Assembly: GCF_000429545.1 (NCBI RefSeq)
Contig: NZ_AUCB01000006.1
Span: forward strand, 1 to 64,000
Reading direction: 5' to 3'
Origin: Arenibacter certesii DSM 19833
GTDB taxonomy: Bacteria; Bacteroidota; Bacteroidia; Flavobacteriales; Flavobacteriaceae
Length of the DNA stretch: 64,000 bases
Below are positions 55,594 to 64,000 of this stretch, one piece after another. The translations under genes were made by a program, and so were the position numbers. Under the pieces are notes generated by a model. It saw only the letters and a program-made list of their open reading frames with translations. It did not search any database and had not been told where the DNA came from. The first letter of the stretch is position 1. The number at the start of each line of letters is the position of its first letter.

Positions 55594-57296
55594 TGGAAGA
55601 TTTCATGCTATATTTATTAAAAAGCAGTGGAATTCTGGCATTTTTCTGGTGTTGCTTTAAACGTTTTCTAGAAAAAGAAACCTTTTTTGAATGGCACCGG
55701 ATTTTTCTAATATCAGGCATTTTTATCGCATTGCTTTTTCCTCTGTGGACCTTAACAGAATTAATCCTAGTAGATCCCTTGCCCTACGCGCTAACGGAAA
55801 CACAAACTTCTGAAGCAATAATGCTACCTGATGCTACTACAGATTGGTGGACAGTTATCACCACTATTTATGCCATTGGGGCTATGTTATTCTTAACACG
55901 CTTAGGTATACAGCTAATTTCTTTAAATAAACTAATACGGAAGGGAACTGCTTTCAAAACAGATGGGCTTACCATTGTCGAGACCAAGGAAAACACCTCT
56001 CCTTTTTCTTTTTTTAATCTTATTGTATATAATCCTAGTATGCACCAGCCCCAGGAATTGAAAACTATCATTGCTCATGAAAAAATACACTGCCTACAGC
56101 GCCATTCAGTAGATATATTATTGATTCACCTATTATCTGCGCTTCAATGGATGAATCCATTTGTATGGTTATATAAGAAAACCTTATCCCTTAATCTAGA
56201 ATACCTTGCCGATAATGCAGCCACCAAAAACATGTCAAGTCCAAAAGAATATCAGTATCTCTTACTTAAACAAGCTGGTGTTGGCTCACCATATTCATCA
56301 ATCATCAATCCATTTTTCACATCATTAATCAAAAAACGAATAGTTATGTTAAACAAAAACAAATCAAAGAAAATCAGAGCTTGGAAATTCAGTCTAGCAG
56401 TACCTTTTCTCGCCTTCTTTCTAGTTGCTTTTAACACGAAAACGGTCACCCAAGTAAATCCGAATTCAGTCCAAAAGTACAGTGGCTTGGAAAGCGAAAA
56501 AGCTCCTAGTAGTAAAATTAAATTTACGATAAACAAAAACAGAACAAAGAAAGACTTGGAGCGAATCTCCAATACGATAAAAAAAGATTATAATATCGAC
56601 TTAAGATTTACGGACATATCCCGAAATGCGGATGGCATTCTCACCGCTATCAACTCATCTTATAACGACGACACCGGCTCCAGCAGCAGTTCTTCTTCAG
56701 ATAAGGACGGCATCCAGCCATTTAATTTCAGTATGGAAATCGATGACGAAGGAAATATGATATCCCTAGGTTATGAGATAAGCGTCAAAAAACCAAAAAT
56801 TAATGAGCAGAGGAGTGAACAAAGTAATTTGCCCATAAAAGTCAAACTCTTAAATGGCTCACTTACTCAAGATTCTACTTTAACCGCCCCAATTTATATA
56901 GTAGATGGATCGGAGGTAAGCGCCTACTTTAAGGCTACCGACATAGATCCTTCTGAAATACACAGCATTAATGTTCTTAAAGGATCTACCGCAACCCATA
57001 AATACGGGGATAAGGCCAAAAATGGTGTTATTATGATTACTACTAAAAGTCATCAAGCACTACAAAGTCCGGCTATATCAACCAAAAAAGAAAACAATGG
57101 CGCCACCAATCAAACTACAATTAATACTCCATTATATATAGTAGACGGTGTAGAAAAAGAAGCAGACTTTAATATCGACAATATCCCGGCAAGTTCCATT
57201 AAAAGCATAAATGTCACTAAGGGAGCAGAAGCTATAGAAAAGTTTGGAGAAAAAGGGAAAAATGGAGTGATTGAGATTACAACTAGGAAAGAATAA
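55593..57296 (+). CDS. BlaR1-type M56 metallopeptidase with two SusC-plug-like C-terminal repeats
   Basis: A 567-residue membrane protein. There are transmembrane helices at about 34-57, 85-110, 168-195 and 263-282. The cytoplasmic zinc-protease domain has H162-E-K-I-H166 and a further Glu in NLEYLADNAA, so the peptidase looks active. The region after the last helix is periplasmic and replaces the usual penicillin-sensor domain. It has a Ser-rich linker and two related modules of about 50 residues: IYIVDGSEVSAYFKATDIDP through SINVLKGSTATHKYGDKAKN, and LYIVDGVEKEADFNIDNIPA through SINVTKGAEAIEKFGEKGKN, each followed by NGVI(M/E)ITT(K/R). These copy the plug motif of SusC transporters. It is coupled to BlaI and probably cleaves it on an envelope signal. 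Confidence 0.85.
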   Translation: MEDFMLYLLKSSGILAFFWCCFKRFLEKETFFEWHRIFLISGIFIALLFPLWTLTELILVDPLPYALTETQTSEAIMLPDATTDWWTVITTIYAIGAMLFLTRLGIQLISLNKLIRKGTAFKTDGLTIVETKENTSPFSFFNLIVYNPSMHQPQELKTIIAHEKIHCLQRHSVDILLIHLLSALQWMNPFVWLYKKTLSLNLEYLADNAATKNMSSPKEYQYLLLKQAGVGSPYSSIINPFFTSLIKKRIVMLNKNKSKKIRAWKFSLAVPFLAFFLVAFNTKTVTQVNPNSVQKYSGLESEKAPSSKIKFTINKNRTKKDLERISNTIKKDYNIDLRFTDISRNADGILTAINSSYNDDTGSSSSSSSDKDGIQPFNFSMEIDDEGNMISLGYEISVKKPKINEQRSEQSNLPIKVKLLNGSLTQDSTLTAPIYIVDGSEVSAYFKATDIDPSEIHSINVLKGSTATHKYGDKAKNGVIMITTKSHQALQSPAISTKKENNGATNQTTINTPLYIVDGVEKEADFNIDNIPASSIKSINVTKGAEAIEKFGEKGKNGVIEITTRKE

Positions 57297-57321
57297 GTAT
57301 ACACTGTTCAAAAAATAATAT

Positions 57322-57357
57322 AAATGGCAACTTCGAAAGGGGTTGCCATTTTTTTTT
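57322..57357 (+). terminator. Terminator after the M56 peptidase gene
   Basis: The perfect 10-bp stem AAATGGCAAC / GTTGCCATTT around TTCGAAAGGG is followed by an unbroken T-run on the plus strand. It ends the blaI-M56 transcript 25 bp after the stop codon. Confidence 0.85.
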
Positions 57358-57532
57358 AAAAACTCCCAATTCGAACAAAATAAATTACTCTCTCTTTGTT
57401 TAATTTCATGTGTAATTTAGCTATCCTAATATTTTTAATAGGTGTTTCATTTCACAACACACCATGGCCAGGATATAACACCTGCTTATTAAACGATATT
57501 TTCTATCTTTAACAGTACCAATCCATACCACT

Positions 57533-58447
57533 ATGAAACCATTCCTTTTTATTTTAATCAGTATATACTCAATGACCACTTTTGCCCAGAACACCATTCT
57601 TCCCCTTTGGCCCAATAAAATTCCAAATGCCATAAAGGGTAATGATACAGAGGAAATAGTAAGTGCGGACATTGTAAGGATATCCAAAGTTCAAAATCCG
57701 ACCATAGAAGTGTACCTCCCCGCAAAAAAAACTGCTACGGGACAGGCGGTTTTAATATTTCCGGGTGGCGGTTATGGGATATTGGCTTATGATTGGGAAG
57801 GAACCGATTTTGCCAAATTACTGAACTCCAAAGGCATCGCTGGTATAGTAGTAAAATACCGCCTCCCAAATTCCAAATGGGCAACAGACAAACATAATGT
57901 ACCCTTACAAGATGCGCAACGCGCTATGCGCTTGGTGCGTTCCAAAGCAGTGGATTGGAATATTAACCCTAACCATGTTGGTATAATTGGATTCTCTGCC
58001 GGTGGACACCTAGCCTCTACCTTGGGAACACATTACAACGAGGAAGTGTATTCCAAACGAGATGCAATTGACCAACAAAGCGCACGGCCCGATTTTATGA
58101 CCTTAGCCTACCCCGTTATTACCATGGGAGAAATAAATACGCACGGGGGATCTAGAAAAAACTTGTTAGGTGAGAATCCATCCCAAAAAATGATAAATCA
58201 CTTTTCTAATGAATTGCAGGTAACAACCGACACTCCGCCCACATTTTTGGTCCACGCCACGGATGATACCGCGGTGCCCGTAGAAAATAGCCTTCTTTTT
58301 TATTCGGCACTTCGTAAAAATAAGGTCGCCGTAGAAATGCATATTTATCCTACTGGCGGACATGGCTTTGCATTGGGATTAGACGATCCACACCTTGCTA
58401 GTTGGACAGACCAATGGATAGGTTGGTTGTCTGGACTAAAGCCTTAA
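57533..58447 (+). CDS. Secreted alpha/beta hydrolase, carbohydrate-esterase-like
   Basis: A 304-residue protein with a signal peptide (MKPFLFILISIYSMTTFA). The fold shows the oxyanion segment LIFPGGGYGILAYDWEG, the nucleophile elbow IGFSAGGHLAST, the acid in VHATDDTAVPVENSLLF, and the His in PTGGHGFALG. This arrangement is typical of the acetylxylan-esterase-like / BD-FAE family of Bacteroidota. The likely action is removal of acetyl or feruloyl groups from polysaccharide. It is alone on the plus strand, preceded by a terminator, so it has its own promoter within 57358-57532. Confidence 0.82.
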   Translation: MKPFLFILISIYSMTTFAQNTILPLWPNKIPNAIKGNDTEEIVSADIVRISKVQNPTIEVYLPAKKTATGQAVLIFPGGGYGILAYDWEGTDFAKLLNSKGIAGIVVKYRLPNSKWATDKHNVPLQDAQRAMRLVRSKAVDWNINPNHVGIIGFSAGGHLASTLGTHYNEEVYSKRDAIDQQSARPDFMTLAYPVITMGEINTHGGSRKNLLGENPSQKMINHFSNELQVTTDTPPTFLVHATDDTAVPVENSLLFYSALRKNKVAVEMHIYPTGGHGFALGLDDPHLASWTDQWIGWLSGLKP

Positions 58448-58469
58448 CTGGCGCTAGATAGTTATGTTT

Positions 58470-58515
58470 AGGACTGAGCCTGCCTGCTGCAGACAAGCTC
58501 AACCAGACAACTTGC
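58470..58515. repeat. REP-like palindromic fragment
   Basis: GACTGAGCCTGCCTGCTGCA with AGACAAGCTCAACCAGAC forms small imperfect dyads and resembles the REP-like family at 11307-11375 and 33585-33633 (CTCAAC/CGAACC-type ends). It lies in the convergent gap between the alpha/beta hydrolase and the trimodular gene. Confidence 0.35.
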
Positions 58516-58549
58516 GTATAATTTCTATCCCTAAAAACGCTATTACAGC

Positions 58550-61500
58550 TTATAATTGCATAAAATCCTCTTTCAGAACTTTTCGTAAATAGAAAACCAA
58601 CTCTTCTGCATTTTCAAGGGTTAATACTAAAGGTGGTTTAATTTTAAGCACATTATGATCGGGACCGTCGGTGCTCATTAGAATACCGTGCTCTTTCATT
58701 CTGTTGGCCAAGTAATCAGTTTGCTCAGCCAGGGGCTCCATAGTTTCATTTACCAATTCTATCCCCAAGAACAGCCCCTGCCCTCTTACATCCCCGATAA
58801 TTGGAAAATCGACTGCTAATTCCCTCAACTCCGCCTTTAAAAACTCTCCTATTTTATAGGCATGTTCTTGTAACTTTTCCCGTTTCACCACCTTTAGCAC
58901 CTCTGCGCCAATGGCACAAGAAACCGGATTCCCACCAAAGGTGTTGAAGTATTCCATACCATTCGCGAATTTTTCTGCAACCGCTGGGGTACACGCTACT
59001 GCTGCTAGTGGGTGTCCATTTCCTAAGGGTTTCCCTATGGTTACAATATCTGGGACAACATTGTGCAATTGAAAGCCCCAAAATGTTTTCCCCATTCGGC
59101 CACAACCCACTTGTACTTCATCGGAAATACAGAGTCCGCCTGCTTCCCTCACCATCTCATAAGCCTTGGTTAAAAACCCTTCAGGTAGTTCTATCTGTCC
59201 CCCGCAACTAATGATAGGTTCAATAATGAAAGCCCCTACATTCCTGCCTTTAGCCTGAATTTTATCCAGCTGCTTTTTTACTTCCTCTGCATAATTTAAA
59301 GCGGTATTATTCCCTCTATATTTCCCTCTAAATGCATCTGGAAGAGGAAAGATATGGGTATGCTCAGGAGCGCCCTGACCTCCTTTTCCATCAAACTTAT
59401 AGGAACTGATATCGATACACCTATTTGAATTACCATGATATCCCACTTCAGAAGCAATTATATCTCGTTGCCCTGTGGCAGCCTTTACCATTCTAATCGC
59501 CAACTCATTAGCCTCACTCCCCGAATTCACAAAATGCAGCACACTCAGCTCTGGAGGTAATGTTTCTAAAAGCTCTTTTGCCAGTTCATTAATATTTTCA
59601 TGCAGATACCTACTGTTGGTATTGATCAAGGCCATCTGCTCCTGCCCAGCTGTTACCACCGCAGGATGTTCGTGCCCTACATGCGCCACATTGTTTACCG
59701 TATCCAAATATTTTTGACCATATTGATCCATTAAATATTGACCCGCACCGCGAACCATTTTAAGAGGAACTTTATATTGCAGACTTAAGCTTTTCCCCAA
59801 ATGTTCTTTTCTATAGGCGATGATTTCGTTATTGGATACCTCAGCATAATGCCCTAAAGCATCTGACTTAAATAAAAGATTGGGGTCTGGACAGATACTT
59901 GCCCAAACGGAGCGTTGGTTAAAATAAGCCACTCCTGGGAAATCCTCGGTATACTCTAACAGGGAAAGCATCACCTGGAAATGTAGATGAGGCACCCAAT
60001 TCCCATTTTCATGTACCTCTCCCAAAACGCCAATCTGTTGTCCGCTAGTAATTCTATCACCCAACTTATGTTGGGTAGCACTTTCTACAGATAAATGCCC
60101 ATAAAGCGAATAAAATTCTAATCCGTCTTCCTTATGTTTTAAAATTACCATTCCCCCATACTCCTTTTCACCAGCGTCGTTTACCGCCACTACCACTTCT
60201 CCATCCAATAAAGCGTGTACGGTTGTAGCTGCAGGCAACCAGAAATCGACCCCCAAATGTATAGTGCGACTCTCCCGGCCCTTATTTCCTATTTTATCAT
60301 AGGAGGATGTAGTATATACGGGTCGGGGTTCTAAATACCCACCCGCCACTATTTTAGAAGGATATTGGCTTTGTAATTTATTGATTTTGTATTGAAAATA
60401 ATCTAGATCATTATAATCCTTTTCGTGCCCTAACCAGGTACTAGAAACGCTTAAATCTATAGTATGAATTTCATTAAGGCCTATAGTGGGAAACAACTTT
60501 TCTATGGAAAAAGCTGTTTTTCCGGCCCATCTCGCAAACCTATTTTCTTGGGGATGGGCGGTATACCCACAAGCCTCCCTAAAACTAAAATAGGCATAAT
60601 CTGCGGGGATATAACGCCATTTTTTTAGTACCTCCCAGGCAGGTTCTTCACTAATTAATAGATAGGTATTATCTGGCTCTTCTATTTTATTGAGGGCGCT
60701 TTTGGTTACTGATATTACCAGCCTCATAGCAATGGCCATGTACAAATGCTTCAACTCCCTCTCTTCTAAAGGAAATGTATGGTGATAGCCTTTAACAATA
60801 GGCAATGCCGCTTCCAAGGGGTCGTTATGACCCATAATGGCATAGGCGCAGGCAATGGCCAAGTCATTAATTATCTGTGTGTAAACAGCATCTCCAAAAT
60901 CGATTGCAGATACCACCTTGGGATGCACCAAATCTTCAGAAACTATTACATTATTGTCATTAGCATCATTATGCACTACCGCTTTCCTCAACTGCGCATA
61001 TTCTGGTTGAGCATTTTGAAACTGTTCCTGAAAAAAGGAAATAATCTCTTTCTCTTCGTCATCAAAAAGATGCAGGTAATTGGTTGTCCACTCTCCTTGG
61101 GCTACATCCCAAACAAACTTGCGTTGCGCTTCCGTATGATTAAAACCTTGCAAGGCATGGGTAAGACTTCCACAGTGTTCCCCTAGACTATAGCGCAAAT
61201 GGTCTAACTGCGGATTTACCCCGCTCCACACTCGCCCGGATATCCATGACAAGAGCCGCACTTTCCGCATCTGACCATAATCGTCTTGGATATCGGACAT
61301 TGTATTTCCCTCCTTATCAAGTATTACTTTCGGGATAATTAAATCTCTACCATGGATTGCAGCATACTGTAATAATTGTTGTTGAAAATCCAGATAGCTC
61401 TCATTTTCTCCTGGACGGGATACTTTTAGGATATATGATTCTCCGTCTTCTGCTTTTATTTTAAAATTAAAGTCGACCTCCCCAGGAAGGGATTTTGCGG

Positions 61501-61633
61501 ATCCTTGGACATTAAAGATTTCAAAGGCTATCTTTTCGGCCTTCTCTGTGGTTATATGTAAGTTGCTATATTCCATTAAACCTAGTTTTATTATTGGCAA
61601 TCCAATTCTATGTACTTGTACCTTAAGTTCCAT
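58550..61633 (-). CDS. Trimodular protein: APH-type kinase - M23 peptidase-like - class III aminotransferase fold
   Basis: 1027 residues. Module 1 (about 25-350) is an aminoglycoside-phosphotransferase-type small-molecule kinase with catalytic [13 protein letters not shown] (220-232) and metal-binding IDFGDA (244-249). Module 2 (about 440-570) is an M23/LytM domain with HLGVD (459-463) and HLHF (549-552), so the zinc site looks complete. Module 3 (about 605-1027) is a class III PLP enzyme: [26 protein letters not shown] and the PLP lysine in [11 protein letters not shown]. The human homologues of modules 1 and 3 phosphorylate hydroxylysine and then eliminate phosphate, so a kinase-phospholyase couple is likely. 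The role of the M23 module is unclear. An alternative start is 61576. Confidence 0.85.
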   Translation of the reverse strand: MELKVQVHRIGLPIIKLGLMEYSNLHITTEKAEKIAFEIFNVQGSAKSLPGEVDFNFKIKAEDGESYILKVSRPGENESYLDFQQQLLQYAAIHGRDLIIPKVILDKEGNTMSDIQDDYGQMRKVRLLSWISGRVWSGVNPQLDHLRYSLGEHCGSLTHALQGFNHTEAQRKFVWDVAQGEWTTNYLHLFDDEEKEIISFFQEQFQNAQPEYAQLRKAVVHNDANDNNVIVSEDLVHPKVVSAIDFGDAVYTQIINDLAIACAYAIMGHNDPLEAALPIVKGYHHTFPLEERELKHLYMAIAMRLVISVTKSALNKIEEPDNTYLLISEEPAWEVLKKWRYIPADYAYFSFREACGYTAHPQENRFARWAGKTAFSIEKLFPTIGLNEIHTIDLSVSSTWLGHEKDYNDLDYFQYKINKLQSQYPSKIVAGGYLEPRPVYTTSSYDKIGNKGRESRTIHLGVDFWLPAATTVHALLDGEVVVAVNDAGEKEYGGMVILKHKEDGLEFYSLYGHLSVESATQHKLGDRITSGQQIGVLGEVHENGNWVPHLHFQVMLSLLEYTEDFPGVAYFNQRSVWASICPDPNLLFKSDALGHYAEVSNNEIIAYRKEHLGKSLSLQYKVPLKMVRGAGQYLMDQYGQKYLDTVNNVAHVGHEHPAVVTAGQEQMALINTNSRYLHENINELAKELLETLPPELSVLHFVNSGSEANELAIRMVKAATGQRDIIASEVGYHGNSNRCIDISSYKFDGKGGQGAPEHTHIFPLPDAFRGKYRGNNTALNYAEEVKKQLDKIQAKGRNVGAFIIEPIISCGGQIELPEGFLTKAYEMVREAGGLCISDEVQVGCGRMGKTFWGFQLHNVVPDIVTIGKPLGNGHPLAAVACTPAVAEKFANGMEYFNTFGGNPVSCAIGAEVLKVVKREKLQEHAYKIGEFLKAELRELAVDFPIIGDVRGQGLFLGIELVNETMEPLAEQTDYLANRMKEHGILMSTDGPDHNVLKIKPPLVLTLENAEELVFYLRKVLKEDFMQL

Positions 61634-61810
61634 TTCACCTAATGCTACCGCCTAGAAATGGGCATTTAAATCTGCACTTTTTAAATCTAAAGAAGGGAGA
61701 TAATAGCAGTAAATAATTAGTTCTAGAAATAGGGTAATGCTGAATTATTCTAATATATCTTCCTGATAGAAAATATATTTAATTTCTTGAACTTCCTTAA
61801 AATAAGACAT

Positions 61811-61850
61811 AAAAAAACGCCCTAAAAACAGTCGATTGTTTTAGGGCGTT
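61811..61850 (-). terminator. Terminator after the trimethylamine monooxygenase gene
   Basis: On the minus strand AACGCCCTAAAACA pairs with TGTTTTTAGGGCGTT and is followed by TTTTTTT. It lies 21 bp after the monooxygenase stop and separates it from the trimodular gene. Confidence 0.85.
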
Positions 61851-61870
61851 ATTGGGTAGCGTGTATTTTA

Positions 61871-63286
<1,416 letters not shown>

Positions 63287-63712
63287 TTACAAAAGAAAGG
63301 TTCGCACCAAACCACAACCTCCCCTACTGAGAGTATGAGCTAGTTATTGAAATAGCACAGTGCTACTTTCCTAATATGTTTTCGCTGGCACCCGATATAG
63401 AACTCTCGAGTGGTAGAGGCGTTGTTTTTACTAAAACCAGGTTCTTGCCTCTATGCTGCCGTATATGCAATCCAAAAAAAAATAAGGTCCTTTCAGATGC
63501 CTTAAGCCTCATTTTTGATTATACTCCTTTAAATTTTTTTGGTGCTGCAAATTTACAAAATTTTGGATGACTAGACAAGACTCCACCTAATACGCTGATT
63601 TACAAGCTTTAAAATCTCTTAAATACTACACTCGAAGCGAGGATTTATGGCTTATCATTTATTATTAATTGTTCCTTATATTCCTATATCACTTATATAA
63701 AAATCGTTAATT
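63287..63712. other. Intergenic region upstream of tmm
   Basis: A 65-codon plus-strand frame (63376-63570) does not look like protein: no family features, unusual composition and no plausible ribosome site. The region should hold the tmm promoter on the minus strand. No exact Bacteroidota consensus was found. Confidence 0.4.
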
Positions 63713-63781
63713 ATGGAACAATACATAGGCGCCTTATTATTGGTAACATTAGTTACTTTCCACTATTTTACTATCGCCTAA
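63713..63781 (+). CDS. Possible 22-residue hydrophobic peptide
   Basis: ATG at 63713 opens a short frame beginning MEQYIGALLLVTLVTFHYF and ending TIA before TAA. It would be a single membrane helix with a charged start, like many small membrane peptides. It lies about 105 bp upstream of the rhodanese-like gene. No recognisable ribosome-binding site was seen, so it could be chance. Confidence 0.25.
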   Translation: MEQYIGALLLVTLVTFHYFTIA

Positions 63782-63887
63782 CTTTGTAGAAACGGAAAGC
63801 TTTGGTCTAAGCTAATATGTTGGTCGTTTTAAGATAATTTCCCGACATCACCTAGGCCAATCCCTGCTACCATGAAAAATTGTAAAT

Positions 63888-64000
63888 ATGTCATTTTTAG
63901 CTAAACTATTCGGATTCAATAAAGAAGTATCTGATAAAATTGAAATCCTAGATCCTGCCGCCTATTCACAAGGAATCGCGGGCAAAAAGGTACAATTGGT
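63888..64000 (+). CDS. Rhodanese-like protein, N-terminal part (runs off the window)
   Basis: The frame from the ATG at 63888 reads MSFLAKLFGFNKEVSDKIEI and continues LDPAAYSQGIAGKKVQLV to the window edge. This matches the start of small rhodanese-domain proteins of the Flavobacteriaceae, in which this segment precedes a DVRTP-type active-site region. The catalytic Cys lies beyond the window. The assignment rests on the N-terminus only. Confidence 0.55.
   Translation, partial: MSFLAKLFGFNKEVSDKIEILDPAAYSQGIAGKKVQL

Noticed and set aside
63376-63570. 64-codon plus-strand frame upstream of tmm
   Set aside because: No family signature, no ribosome-binding site, and composition like the spacer around it.

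Overview
The window comes from a marine-type member of the Flavobacteriaceae (Bacteroidota). The evidence is AT-rich DNA, two SusC/SusD pairs, lipoprotein signal peptides on most secreted enzymes, short REP-like repeats between genes, weak ribosome-binding sites, a TAnnTTTG-type promoter and an IS256-family transposase. The species cannot be named from sequence alone.

Layout. (1) 1-0.6 kb: N-terminal part of an IS256-type transposase. (2) 0.6-8.6 kb, minus strand: a small sugar operon with a BNR-repeat sialidase-like lipoprotein, a truncated relative of it, an FGGY kinase of ribulokinase type, an SSS-family Na+/solute symporter, a DapA/NanA-family lyase and an L-fucose-isomerase-like protein. 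A divergent AraC-type regulator (8.8-9.6 kb) lies beside it. (3) 9.9-11.7 kb: a membrane TPR protein, then a scarred region around tRNA-Arg(CCT) with broken tRNA copies and REP insertions. (4) 11.7-39.2 kb, minus strand: a long polysaccharide-utilization locus (PUL). It holds two GH29 fucosidases, a GH95 fucosidase, a GH141-like beta-helix protein with a PDZ domain, three S1 sulfatases, a CE20-type esterase, a three-domain esterase, a beta-propeller glycosidase-like protein and an alkaline-phosphatase-superfamily lipoprotein. These are interleaved with FucP, a sugar mutarotase and a nearly complete non-phosphorylating L-fucose pathway ending in L-lactate dehydrogenase. A second AraC-type regulator closes it. 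(5) 39.6-52.8 kb, plus strand: two SusC/SusD pairs, each followed by the same 72-bp terminator-bearing repeat, then a divergent GH95-like lipoprotein. (6) 53.0-64 kb: unrelated genes, namely an AstE/AspA-type deacylase with a RimK-type ligase, a BlaI/M56 pair, an alpha/beta hydrolase, a kinase-M23-aminotransferase fusion, a trimethylamine monooxygenase, and the start of a rhodanese-like protein.

How it works together (inference). The SusCD pairs should bind and import a sulfated, acetylated, fucose-rich glycan of fucoidan type. Sulfatases, esterases and fucosidases release L-fucose. FucP and the mutarotase deliver it to an SDR dehydrogenase, L-fuconate dehydratase, a second SDR and an FAH-family hydrolase, giving pyruvate and L-lactate; LldD oxidises the lactate. 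No endo-fucanase of a family I can recognise and no fuconolactonase is visible here. The upstream isomerase/kinase operon may provide a second, phosphorylating sugar route.
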